Position numbers and translations under genes: made by a program. This document shows, piece after piece, positions 40,760 through 48,859 of a DNA stretch of 64,000 bases. Origin of the DNA: UMGS172 sp045636945 (GTDB taxonomy: Bacteria > Bacillota > Clostridia > Oscillospirales > Acutalibacteraceae); contig JAZTYO010000035.1 in NCBI GenBank assembly GCA_045636945.1, forward strand, positions 20,573 to 84,572, read 5' to 3'. The stretch's first letter is position 1. Every line of letters begins with the position of its first letter. Under the pieces are notes generated by a model. The model searched no databases, was not told the origin of the DNA, and worked only from the letters and a program-made list of their open reading frames with translations.

Positions 40760-42463
40760 ATGGACGAGATAAGAGAAGGTATTATAAACGAAGAAACCAA
40801 GGCAGATAATCTGCCACAGGAAAACAATGAGGAGCAATCATCAAAAACGGTGGGAAAGGCTTTGTCTGAAGTTGTGACCGATGAATGGCTTCAAAACGAG
40901 CAGGTTGAACGCGAGTTCCAACCGATACAGACGGTTTTTGCCTACGTTTGTTGGTTGGTGGGATATCTTTTGTGCAGGATATATCCCGTTATGTCGTCAC
41001 CGTTTGGCGGATTATTACTAATCGTTGGATTGTTTACGGTTACAGCGGTATTTCTTAAAACGCAGGGAGCCACTTTCGGTAAAATGTCGGTTATATCGGC
41101 GGTTTTAAGTATTGCTGTATCGTTGGGGCTATTGCTTTCGTCGAACGGAACTCTGCACACCGTTTCTTATATGTTTGCACTTTGCGGTTTTGTGTATTTT
41201 GTTTATTCCGCAATGGGAAATACCCTGCAAAAAGGCTTTTCCGATTATGTTTTGGCCGATTTTATAAAGGCCTTGTTTGTGCTTCCGTTCTGCAATTTTG
41301 GGCTTATGTTCAAGGCAATGTTTTCCGGTAAAGCCCGTAACGGTGGCAAGGTGTTCGGCAAAACGGTATTGGGACTTGTTATAGCTTTTGTTCCTACAAT
41401 TATTGTAGTCGTGCTTTTGTCGTACGATGAAGGCTTTTCGGAGATACTCGAAAGCATCTTCGACTTCAGATTTGTAGATGTGTTTTTGCATCTTTTCAGC
41501 TTAGGAATTGGTATACCGATAGGTATGTATCTTTTCGGTCTGTTTTTGTCATCGGTTGACGGTGACATTGCCAAAGGCTTTAATGCAGAAAATACATCAA
41601 AGGTTTCCAAAGCAGTTCAAAAGCTACCCACGGTTACTGCTTTGGCGGCATCTTTGCCGTTGCTTTTGGTTTACGTTGTTTTCTTTATATCGCAATGGAA
41701 ATACTATATTTCGGGATTTACGGGTGTGCTCCCCGACGATATAAGTTATGCAAATTATGCCCGTGAAGGCTTTTTCCAGCTTTGTACTGTATCGGTCATA
41801 AACTTTATTGCAATTATTGTTTTGTCGGTGTTTATGCGACGTAATGATAACGGAAAATCGTTGGTTTTAAAGGCTTTGTCGGTGTTGTTTTCGGTGTTCA
41901 CGCTAATACTGATAAGCACAGCAATCGCCAAAATGGTTATGTATATCGGTGAGTTTGGCTTAACACCGAAAAGGGTGTATGCCTCATGGTTTATGATAGT
42001 GTTGGCTGTTGTCTTTATCCTTGTTATTTTGAAGCAATTTATCACGAAATTTAAGGTTATAATCGCATCGGTCGGAGTTTGTGTTGTACTGTTTGCGGCA
42101 TTGTCACTTTTAAATGTTGACGGCTTTATTGCAAAATATAACGTTGACCGATATCTTGACAAAAGCCTTAAAACGGTGGACGTTGAAGCTTTATATGACC
42201 TTGGAGATGCTGCAATACCCGAAATGGTACGCTTGGCGCAGGAACTTGATAAGAACCTTGGAACCGATATTTCAAAGGCGATTGACGAAAATAAAGAGTT
42301 GGACTCCTATTTAAATTCGGAGGAATTGGTGTATATCAGCCTTACAGTTCATTTAAAGCGGTCAACTAGCCGGATTGAAACCGAAAATACCGGCCTTTTT
42401 GCCTTCACCGTGCAACGTTACCGTGCTGAAAAAGCGCTGGATAGCATAAATGCTTTTGATTAA
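40760..42463 (+). CDS. DUF4173/DUF4153-like polytopic membrane protein
   Basis: The 567-residue protein begins with an acidic tail (about 1-50) and has about twelve membrane segments, then a soluble C-terminal part of about 100 residues with DKSLKTVDVEALYDLGDAAIPEMV. The segments FGKTVLGLVIAFVPTIIVVVLL and the Tyr-rich helix of the second half agree with the DUF4173 family as I know it. Function unknown. GGAAAGGAG precedes the start. It ends at a good terminator. Confidence 0.7.
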   Translation: MDEIREGIINEETKADNLPQENNEEQSSKTVGKALSEVVTDEWLQNEQVEREFQPIQTVFAYVCWLVGYLLCRIYPVMSSPFGGLLLIVGLFTVTAVFLKTQGATFGKMSVISAVLSIAVSLGLLLSSNGTLHTVSYMFALCGFVYFVYSAMGNTLQKGFSDYVLADFIKALFVLPFCNFGLMFKAMFSGKARNGGKVFGKTVLGLVIAFVPTIIVVVLLSYDEGFSEILESIFDFRFVDVFLHLFSLGIGIPIGMYLFGLFLSSVDGDIAKGFNAENTSKVSKAVQKLPTVTALAASLPLLLVYVVFFISQWKYYISGFTGVLPDDISYANYAREGFFQLCTVSVINFIAIIVLSVFMRRNDNGKSLVLKALSVLFSVFTLILISTAIAKMVMYIGEFGLTPKRVYASWFMIVLAVVFILVILKQFITKFKVIIASVGVCVVLFAALSLLNVDGFIAKYNVDRYLDKSLKTVDVEALYDLGDAAIPEMVRLAQELDKNLGTDISKAIDENKELDSYLNSEELVYISLTVHLKRSTSRIETENTGLFAFTVQRYRAEKALDSINAFD

Positions 42464-42466
42464 ATT

Positions 42467-42498
42467 AAAAGGCTCATCCAAAACGGATGAGCCTTTTT
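42467..42498. terminator. Terminator between the DUF4173 and PAP2 genes
   Basis: AAAAGGCTCATCC (42467-42479) and GGATGAGCCTTTTT (42485-42498) form a perfect stem with an AAAAC loop. It serves both convergent genes. Confidence 0.92.
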
Positions 42499-42516
42499 CT
42501 CGTGCTTAACCTATTT

Positions 42517-43437
42517 TTATAATTTTTTGAAGAACTTAAAGGTCATAGGCCAGAAGCTTCCGGCAAAGATTGTTATAAGGAAATAACGGAGAGCACCACC
42601 TGCAAAGGCATCGTTGAAAAGCTTGTAGCAAAGCTCGTTGCAGGGCTCTTTGAGGAAGATTTTAATGGCCAATACAGGCAAAAGACCCAACACGAATTTC
42701 AAAATCTGTGCCCACCATCTGGCCTTTGTGTCAAAATGTGTAAATCTTACATCGACCTCAAAAGAAATCCACAAACCAACGATACAACCGAGCATTTTAT
42801 AACTGTTTTCAATACCCGATTTAAGGTTGTTATTATCGATATTGGAAGGGAAGTCGTAACTTTTTGTAAAAACGATAAACGCAATTGCACCAACGGCCAT
42901 TAATATCATTAAAATACGCATTCCGACAGGCTTTTCGGTACATCTTTTGATAATAGGATAGAAGAAAAAAACAAGCAACAAGGCAATGATTATCGAGGTG
43001 CCGACGTCCATCGGAGTGTGTACACCGAGATACATTCTTGACAACGGTACTAGCACACAGACAAGAATACAGAGAATTCTGATAAGTAACCCCTTGTTCC
43101 ATCGACCGATACTGCCGAAAATACCGACGGCATTTTGAGTATGACCCGAGGGGAAAGAGTAACCCGTGGCCTCGGCACGTGCCGATTCAACAATGGTAAA
43201 ATCGGGGTCTTTAACCCAAGGACGGGGGATTCTAAACCATAGCTTTAAAAACTGGTTTATAACTGTGCCGATAAGTCCTACCGATAAGAGGAAATAACCC
43301 TCTTTTTTGTTGATGCACCAGAAGAAAAGTATTCCCACAACTATGAAAACGGTTTCCTCGCCGATATGGGTGACCAGGGAGAAAAATGTGTCCAAAGCAG
43401 GACAACGGATGCTTTCAAGTAATTTTAAAAATTCCAT
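42517..43437 (-). CDS. PAP2-superfamily phosphatase, canonical motifs
   Basis: A membrane phosphatase of the PAP2 family, probably on undecaprenyl or other lipid pyrophosphates. Within the 306 residues the three motifs are complete: KLWFRIPRP (KxxxxxxRP, about 65), YSFPSGHTQ (PSGH) and SRMYLGVHTPMDV (SRxxxxxHxxxD). Up to nine membrane segments follow, more than in the minimal family. ATG 43437 has AAAGGAG; the nine upstream codons are rejected. The HAD phosphatase gene lies 11 bases upstream on the same strand. It contrasts with the variant PAP2 at 22377. Confidence 0.9.
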   Translation of the reverse strand: MEFLKLLESIRCPALDTFFSLVTHIGEETVFIVVGILFFWCINKKEGYFLLSVGLIGTVINQFLKLWFRIPRPWVKDPDFTIVESARAEATGYSFPSGHTQNAVGIFGSIGRWNKGLLIRILCILVCVLVPLSRMYLGVHTPMDVGTSIIIALLLVFFFYPIIKRCTEKPVGMRILMILMAVGAIAFIVFTKSYDFPSNIDNNNLKSGIENSYKMLGCIVGLWISFEVDVRFTHFDTKARWWAQILKFVLGLLPVLAIKIFLKEPCNELCYKLFNDAFAGGALRYFLITIFAGSFWPMTFKFFKKL

Positions 43438-43448
43438 ACGATACTCCT

Positions 43449-44102
43449 TTAATTTAATTTCCATTCGGTGAATTCGTTGTAATATTCGTTGGAAAGCAAT
43501 TTTATTTCATCGGTAAAATGTGTTGCGTATTTTTCTTTTACGGCAACGATATACATACCGATTGAATGTGCTGTTTTGATGCTGTACAGCGCATCCTCAA
43601 ACAATGCAATTTCGGTAACGTCACAACCAAAACGCTTTGCAGCACCGTAAAAAATTTCGGGGTCTTGTTTGCCTTTGGGGTATTCGGATGTGCTTAACAA
43701 AAAGTCGAAATAATCTCTAATTCCTGCTTCTTTCAATGCAATTTCAATCAGATACGACGGTGTTGCCGAAACAATACACATTCTGACACCGTTTTTCTTT
43801 AAAGACTCAAGCATTTCGTTGACGCCGGGTTTTGTTTTGGCTTCTGATTTATAACAATATTCCAAAACGTCGAAAACGTCCTCGTTTTTTATCTTGACGA
43901 CCGCTTCGTCCGAATAGCGTTCCTTCAGATATTTGATTTGCTTACGCGTGGGAAGATGGGATGCCGCAAGGGTATCATCATCACTTAAATCAGGCTTTGG
44001 CAGACCGTTCATTTCGGCATAATACAGGACGATATTCCGCCAATAATCCATTGTATCAAGCAGAGTTCCGTCCATATCAAAGGCTGCATATTTAAGGTTC
44101 AT
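43449..44102 (-). CDS. HAD-superfamily hydrolase (phosphatase-like)
   Basis: A haloacid-dehalogenase-type phosphatase of 217 residues with a helical cap of the beta-phosphoglucomutase/Gph subfamily. Motif I is AAFDMDGTLLDT (catalytic DxD), motif II IVSATPS, motif III the lysine in EYPKGKQDPEIF, and motif IV ALFEDALYSI with its acidic pair. ATG 44102 is chosen because MNLKYAAFDMDG is the normal beginning; an upstream start lacks a ribosome site. It probably forms an operon with the PAP2 gene. Substrate unknown. Confidence 0.9.
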   Translation of the reverse strand: MNLKYAAFDMDGTLLDTMDYWRNIVLYYAEMNGLPKPDLSDDDTLAASHLPTRKQIKYLKERYSDEAVVKIKNEDVFDVLEYCYKSEAKTKPGVNEMLESLKKNGVRMCIVSATPSYLIEIALKEAGIRDYFDFLLSTSEYPKGKQDPEIFYGAAKRFGCDVTEIALFEDALYSIKTAHSIGMYIVAVKEKYATHFTDEIKLLSNEYYNEFTEWKLN

Positions 44103-44210
44103 TTTTATCACCGATATTATTGTATCACACAAAATGTAAAACGCAAGTCAAATTTGAAATTAAACTGCATAAAATAATATGAATGAATATATTGTTTGGG
44201 AGTGTTTTGT

Positions 44211-46034
44211 ATGTGTTCAATATGCGGAATGATAGATTTTAACGAAAGACCGTCGAAAGAAACTTTGACTAAAATGGGAAGTGTTATGAAGTCGAGAGGA
44301 CCGGATGCTACCGAGGAATTTTGCGATAATACAGTGGCTTTGCATCACAACCGATTGAGTGTGATGGACCCTAAAAACGGACGGCAGCCGATGATGGCAA
44401 CCTTTGAGGGCAGGGAGTATGTGATTGTCTATAACGGGGAGATTTATAACTCACCCGAATTACGTAAAGAACTTAAGCCTTACGGTGCTACCTTTAAGAC
44501 AAATTGCGATACCGAAACGGTGCTTTGGAGTTACATTATTTTCGGTAACGAATGTCCTAAAAAGTTGAACGGGATTTTTGCTTTTGCGGTGTATGACGTG
44601 TATGCAAAAAAGGTGTTTTTTGCACGTGACCGACTTGGTGTAAAACCGTTTTTCTTTGCCGAACATAGCGGAACGTTTATGTTTGCATCCGAGATAAAAG
44701 CGTTGCTGCAAAACCCAAAGATATCAAGCAAGGTTGACCGTGAAGGGCTTTGGCAACTCATATTCTTAAGCCCCGTAACCTTACAGGGAAGCGGTGTTTT
44801 CCGTGATATAAAAGAGCTTAAACCTGCCGAATGTGCCGAGTTTTCAGAGAGTGGTTTAAAGGTTTGGAAATATTGGTTTTTAGAGGCAAAGCCTTGGTCA
44901 GGTGATGCAAAATTGGCCGCAAGCGAGGTTGGCGAGTTAATAGCCGATGCCGTGAAACGGCAGACGGTAAGTGACGTACCTCTTTGCACATTTTTGTCTG
45001 GTGGACTTGATTCATCGGTGCTTACTGCTTTGGCAGCCGAGATTTACCGCAAAAAGGGAAAGACCTTGTCGACCTATTCTTTTGAGTATGAGGGTAACCG
45101 CGAAAACTTTAAGCAGTCACTTTTTCAACCGCAAGGTGACGACGATTTTGCAAGGTATCTGGCACGTTGGCTGATGACCGACCACACCGTGCTTGTTGCG
45201 CCGAATATGGAGGTTGCCGACTGCCTTTTGCCTGCTACAGATGCCCGCGATTTTCCGGGTCAGGCCGATATTGATTCGTCACTTTTGCTGTTTTGCAGGC
45301 AGATAAAGGAAAACCATACCGTTGCCATTTCAGGTGAATGTTCAGACGAGATTTTCGGAGGTTATCCGTGGTTTTACAGACCCGAAATGTTGTACCGTGA
45401 TTTCTTCCCGTGGATACACGAGCCTAAAGCCCGAGCAGGTATTTTCCGCTCCGATTTTGCCCGTGCTGACGAGGGATTTTCATATCTTTCCGAGGAATAT
45501 AAGAAAATTATCAACGACTGTCCGACCCTTCCTTGGGATAGTGACAGTATGCGTCAGTCACGTGTTGCAACCTGCCTTTCGGTAGGATATTTTATGACCT
45601 CTCTGCTTGAAAGAAAAGACCGAATGAGTATGTATTCAGGGTTAGAGGTAAGGGTGCCGTTTGCCGACCACAGAATTTTGGAATACGTCTATAACGTGCC
45701 TTGGGAGATTAAGTTTGAAAACGGTGTTGAAAAGGCACTGTTAAGGAATTCCATGACCAAATATCTTCCCGATAAAATTTTGTGGAGAAAGAAGAGCCCG
45801 TACCCCAAAACCCATTCGCCCGAGTACCGCGAAAAGGTCACAGCAATGCTTCGTGAAAGACTCGAAAGGCATGGAATTCTGTCTGACGTTATTGATAAAA
45901 ACGTGCTTCAATCGGTGTTGTCGGGAGAGGATAAAACATGGTTCGGTCAGTTGATGTCAACACCTCAGCTTATTGCCTGGCTCGTGCAGTTCGATTATTG
46001 GGTTGAGAATTACAAGGTTGAGTTTGAGTTATAA
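44211..46034 (+). CDS. asnB: Glutamine-hydrolysing asparagine synthase B
   Basis: Makes asparagine from aspartate, ATP and glutamine. The protein starts MCSICGMIDF, so the nucleophile Cys is right after the removable Met; ATG 44211 is the correct start although five more codons are open. The N-terminal Ntn glutaminase domain runs to about 200 (RGPDATEEF, VYNGEIYN), the ATP-pyrophosphatase domain has LSGGLDSSVLTALAA (about 255) and SGECSDEIFGGY, and ends WRKKSPYPKTHSP. The 607 residues are normal for the family. It is followed by the YjbR-family gene with its own promoter. Confidence 0.95.
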   Translation: MCSICGMIDFNERPSKETLTKMGSVMKSRGPDATEEFCDNTVALHHNRLSVMDPKNGRQPMMATFEGREYVIVYNGEIYNSPELRKELKPYGATFKTNCDTETVLWSYIIFGNECPKKLNGIFAFAVYDVYAKKVFFARDRLGVKPFFFAEHSGTFMFASEIKALLQNPKISSKVDREGLWQLIFLSPVTLQGSGVFRDIKELKPAECAEFSESGLKVWKYWFLEAKPWSGDAKLAASEVGELIADAVKRQTVSDVPLCTFLSGGLDSSVLTALAAEIYRKKGKTLSTYSFEYEGNRENFKQSLFQPQGDDDFARYLARWLMTDHTVLVAPNMEVADCLLPATDARDFPGQADIDSSLLLFCRQIKENHTVAISGECSDEIFGGYPWFYRPEMLYRDFFPWIHEPKARAGIFRSDFARADEGFSYLSEEYKKIINDCPTLPWDSDSMRQSRVATCLSVGYFMTSLLERKDRMSMYSGLEVRVPFADHRILEYVYNVPWEIKFENGVEKALLRNSMTKYLPDKILWRKKSPYPKTHSPEYREKVTAMLRERLERHGILSDVIDKNVLQSVLSGEDKTWFGQLMSTPQLIAWLVQFDYWVENYKVEFEL

Positions 46035-46075
46035 AATTTATGGGTGGGTATATATGTTCACCCTTTGTTTATTCG

Positions 46076-46104
46076 TTGACTTTTTATTTTAGGTGTTGTA
46101 GAAT
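46076..46104 (+). promoter_or_regulatory. Promoter of the YjbR-family gene
   Basis: TTGACT (46076-46081), 17-base spacer, TAGAAT (46099-46104), with the hairpin GGGTG...CACCC of the asnB end just before. Confidence 0.65.
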
Positions 46105-46147
46105 AAATTATAATTTACGATAATTTTTGTTGTCGAGGTGACGCAAA

Positions 46148-46513
46148 ATGACGAGAAACGATATTTTGGAGTTTGCAAAAACGCTTCCTGATGCGGTTTG
46201 CGATAACCCCTTCAAGGAGGATTTCGTTACCATGGTTTTGCGTCACAAAGCATCAAAAAAGTGGTTTGGAATATTGCTCAAAGCACCTAAAGAAAAGGTA
46301 GGCTTAAAGGGTGAGGGAGAGGTGGATGCCTTAAACCTCAAATGCGACCCAGTTTTGGCAAAGGGTCTGTTTGAGAGTTATCGCGGTATTATGCCTGCCT
46401 ACCATATGAACAAGTATCATTGGATATCGGTTTTGCTTGACAGCGACGTTCCATTTGAAGAGGTGAAAGGCTTGATTTCCTTGAGTTTTTCACTGACCGA
46501 TTTGAAAAAGTAG
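46148..46513 (+). CDS. MmcQ/YjbR-family protein
   Basis: A small protein of the CyaY-like MmcQ/YjbR fold. The 121 residues have a helical N-terminus (ILEFAKTLPDAVCDNPF), the strand-rich middle and the family motif LKCDPVLAKGLFESYRGIMPAYHMNKYHW. Family members bind DNA or small partners, but function is not settled. The TAG stop is part of a REP-like palindrome (46511-46534), so the element may have set the present C-terminus. GAGGTGA precedes the ATG. Confidence 0.85.
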   Translation: MTRNDILEFAKTLPDAVCDNPFKEDFVTMVLRHKASKKWFGILLKAPKEKVGLKGEGEVDALNLKCDPVLAKGLFESYRGIMPAYHMNKYHWISVLLDSDVPFEEVKGLISLSFSLTDLKK

Positions 46514-46534
46514 GGGGCGATTCACGAATCGCCC
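46512..46534. repeat. REP-like palindrome, copy 3
   Basis: GGGCGATTC-AC-GAATCGCCC at 46515-46534, the same core as copy 1, with the GTAGGGG head providing the TAG stop of the upstream gene. The rest of the gap to 46688 is AT-rich and shows nothing else I can identify. Confidence 0.75.
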
Positions 46535-46688
46535 GTGGGTAATTATAAGGTCAACACAGTTTGAATTTTTAAGGGTTGGCTTGGCAACATAGTTAACATA
46601 ACAACCGATATTTTGCTGTGTGTGTTAAATTGTACAATTTTGTTTATAAATATATTAAAATATATACTAAAATTTCATTGATATTTCA

Positions 46689-46717
46689 TTGACAAAAACC
46701 GACCTTTTTGGTATACT
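46689..46717 (+). promoter_or_regulatory. Promoter of the purine operon
   Basis: TTGACA (46689-46694), 17-base spacer, TATACT (46712-46717). The transcript would start near 46724, just before the riboswitch. Confidence 0.88.
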
Positions 46718-46724
46718 TGATTCC

Positions 46725-46841
46725 GTGAGGTTTCACGCTACTGACGGAATGTGGTTTAACACAATGGGAACGTGAAATTTATATATTGCCGACCGTCTGG
46801 GCAGATCTCCGCATTTTAAAAGTGGAAGTCTGTCCTTTTTT
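46725..46841 (+). ncRNA. ZTP (pfl motif) riboswitch with terminator
   Basis: P1 is formed by TTTCACG (46731-46737) and CGTGAAA (46771-46777). Between them lie CTACTGACGGAAT, the GTGG...CAC hairpin and AATGGGAA, as in the pfl motif. The conserved CCGACCGTCTGGGCA (46789-46803) follows. The same GGGCAG starts a 14-bp terminator stem (arms 46799-46812 and 46822-46835) with TTTTTT at 46836-46841. Ligand binding by ZTP/ZMP should keep GGGCA in the aptamer and prevent the terminator, turning the operon on. ZTP marks low 10-formyl-THF, and fhs is the last gene of the operon. Confidence 0.92.
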
Positions 46842-46871
46842 GATTTTGCGGATAATTTGGAGGATGTTTTT

Positions 46872-47366
46872 ATGAAAAAAATCGCAGTTGTTATGGGCAG
46901 TGATAGTGACCTGCCGGTAGTAGAAAAGGCAGTCAACACGCTTAAAGAGTACGGTGTTCCTTATGAGGTACACGTTTATTCGGCACACAGAACTCCCGAT
47001 GAGGCAGCACAGTTTGCTATGTCGGCCCGTGAAAACGGTTTTGGCGCAATTATTGCCGCCGCAGGTATGGCAGCACACTTGGCAGGCGCAATGGCCGCAA
47101 GAAGCACTCTGCCTGTTGTCGGTATCCCCGTAAAATCGACTAATCTTGACGGTATGGATGCCCTTTTGTCAACCGTACAGATGCCTTCGGGTATGCCTGT
47201 TGCGACCGTTGCCATTAACGGAGCTGTCAATGCCGCTTTGCTTTGTATTCAGATGCTTGCCATCACCGAAGAGGAATTAGCAAAGAAACTTGACGAAGCA
47301 AGAAGAAAAGGTGCCGAAAAGGTACTTAACGCCAACAAGGCAGTAGAAGAAAAGTTCAACGCTTAG
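46872..47366 (+). CDS. purE: N5-carboxyaminoimidazole ribonucleotide mutase
   Basis: Converts N5-CAIR to CAIR in de novo purine synthesis. The 164 residues show the class I PurE fold: VVMGSDSDLPVVEKA with the phosphate-binding GSDSD, VYSAHRTPDE, IAAAGMAAHLAGAMAARS and PVVGIPVKS. ATG 46872 has a GGAGG site; five upstream codons are rejected. No purK or purC is in the operon. It is the first gene after the ZTP riboswitch. Confidence 0.97.
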   Translation: MKKIAVVMGSDSDLPVVEKAVNTLKEYGVPYEVHVYSAHRTPDEAAQFAMSARENGFGAIIAAAGMAAHLAGAMAARSTLPVVGIPVKSTNLDGMDALLSTVQMPSGMPVATVAINGAVNAALLCIQMLAITEEELAKKLDEARRKGAEKVLNANKAVEEKFNA

Positions 47367-47407
47367 TTTAATTAAATTAAAATCCCAAAGGAAGTAAAGG
47401 TGTAAAT

Positions 47408-48832
47408 ATGGGAGGATTTTTCGGAGTTGTAAGCCGTCGTGACGCTATGTCGGATACCTTTTTCGGTACCGATTACCATTCGCATCTTGGCACACGCCGT
47501 GGAGGTATGGCCGCTTTTGATAAAGAAATCGGTTTACAGCGTGAGATTCACAACATTCAGAACTCGCCGTTCAGAACCAAGTTTGATAACATCTTCAACG
47601 AGATGAGCGGTAATTCGGCCATCGGCTGTATCAGTGATTTTGAGCCTCAGCCGTTGCTTATAAGAGCAAGATTCGGCACGTATGCAATCTGCTTTATCGG
47701 TATAATCAATAACGCTCAGGAGCTTATTGACGAATACCTCGTTGATAACGGCGGTCACTTTGATGCCATGACGGGCGGTAAGGTCAATTCGGTCGAGTTA
47801 CTTGCCGCAATGATAAACCGCAAAGATTCAATAGCCGAGGGTGTTAAATTTGCGCAGGAGAAGATAGACGGCACCGTATCGATCCTTATTTTGCAGGATG
47901 ATGGAAGCGTTATTGCCGCGCGTGACCGTGTTGGTCGTTTGCCGATTTCAATAGGCAGAAACGAAGACGGATACTGTGTTTCGTTTGAATCGTTTGCTTA
48001 TGAGAAAATGGGCTATCATAAGGAACGTGAATTAGGTCCTGGTGAAATAGTTAAAATAACAACTGACAACATTGAGCAGTTGGTAACACCCGGTAAGGAA
48101 ATGAAGATATGTTCATTCCTTTGGAGCTATTACGGTTTCCCGACCACAAGCTATGAGGGTGTGAACGTTGAAACAATGCGTTACCGCAACGGTGCTATAA
48201 TGGCCAAGCGTGATGAGGAAACCGGTGCTACCAAGAACGTTGATTACGTCGGCGGTTTGCCTGATTCGGGGACACCTCACGCAATTGGCTATGCCAATGC
48301 CAGCGGTAAACCGTATACGAGAGCATTTATAAAATATACTCCCACTTGGGCAAGAAGCTTTACTCCGACAAGACAGCAGGAACGTAACCGCGTTGCCAAA
48401 ATGAAACTTATCCCCGTGCCCGACCTTATCAAGGATAAGAGTCTTTTGTTTGTTGATGATTCGATTGTCAGAGGAACACAGATAAGAGAAACCATCGACT
48501 TCCTTTATGAAAACGGTGCTAAGGAGGTGCATATCAGATCGGCCTGTCCGCCTATTATGTACTCCTGCAAATACCTCAACTTCTCAAGAGCCACAAGCGA
48601 GATGGAACTTATTGCCCGTAGGACGATTGTTGAGCTTGAGGGTGAGGAGGGACTCAAATATATTGAGGAATACAGCGACTTCAATACCGAACGCGGCAAG
48701 AAACTGCGTGAGAGTATGTGTAAGGAACTGCATCTGAAATCGGTTGAGTTCCAATCGCTAGAGGGTATTATCGAGGCTATCGGCCTTGAGCCCTGCAAAT
48801 TATGTACCTATTGCTGGAACGGCAAAGAATAA
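47408..48832 (+). CDS. purF: Amidophosphoribosyltransferase-like PurF without the N-terminal Cys
   Basis: Makes phosphoribosylamine from PRPP, the first committed step of purine synthesis. The 474 residues keep the phosphoribosyltransferase motif LLFVDDSIVRGTQ (about 355) and ARSFTPTRQQERNRV. The protein starts MGGFFGVVSRRD, where the glutaminase nucleophile should be Cys right after Met; here it is Gly, and the first cysteine is near residue 74. The rest of the Ntn domain is intact (TRRGGMAAFD, GIINNAQE). Cysteines at ICSF, ACPPIMYSC and CKLCTYC resemble the 4Fe-4S ligands of Bacillus PurF. It may use free ammonia or a partner amidotransferase. Confidence 0.88.
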   Translation: MGGFFGVVSRRDAMSDTFFGTDYHSHLGTRRGGMAAFDKEIGLQREIHNIQNSPFRTKFDNIFNEMSGNSAIGCISDFEPQPLLIRARFGTYAICFIGIINNAQELIDEYLVDNGGHFDAMTGGKVNSVELLAAMINRKDSIAEGVKFAQEKIDGTVSILILQDDGSVIAARDRVGRLPISIGRNEDGYCVSFESFAYEKMGYHKERELGPGEIVKITTDNIEQLVTPGKEMKICSFLWSYYGFPTTSYEGVNVETMRYRNGAIMAKRDEETGATKNVDYVGGLPDSGTPHAIGYANASGKPYTRAFIKYTPTWARSFTPTRQQERNRVAKMKLIPVPDLIKDKSLLFVDDSIVRGTQIRETIDFLYENGAKEVHIRSACPPIMYSCKYLNFSRATSEMELIARRTIVELEGEEGLKYIEEYSDFNTERGKKLRESMCKELHLKSVEFQSLEGIIEAIGLEPCKLCTYCWNGKE

Positions 48833-48859
48833 TACGGACATTTGAAAGGATAAAAAACT

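Noticed and set aside
22341..46534. The three GTAGGGGCG palindromes as a CRISPR array
   Set aside because: They are kilobases apart, palindromic and without spacers or cas genes.
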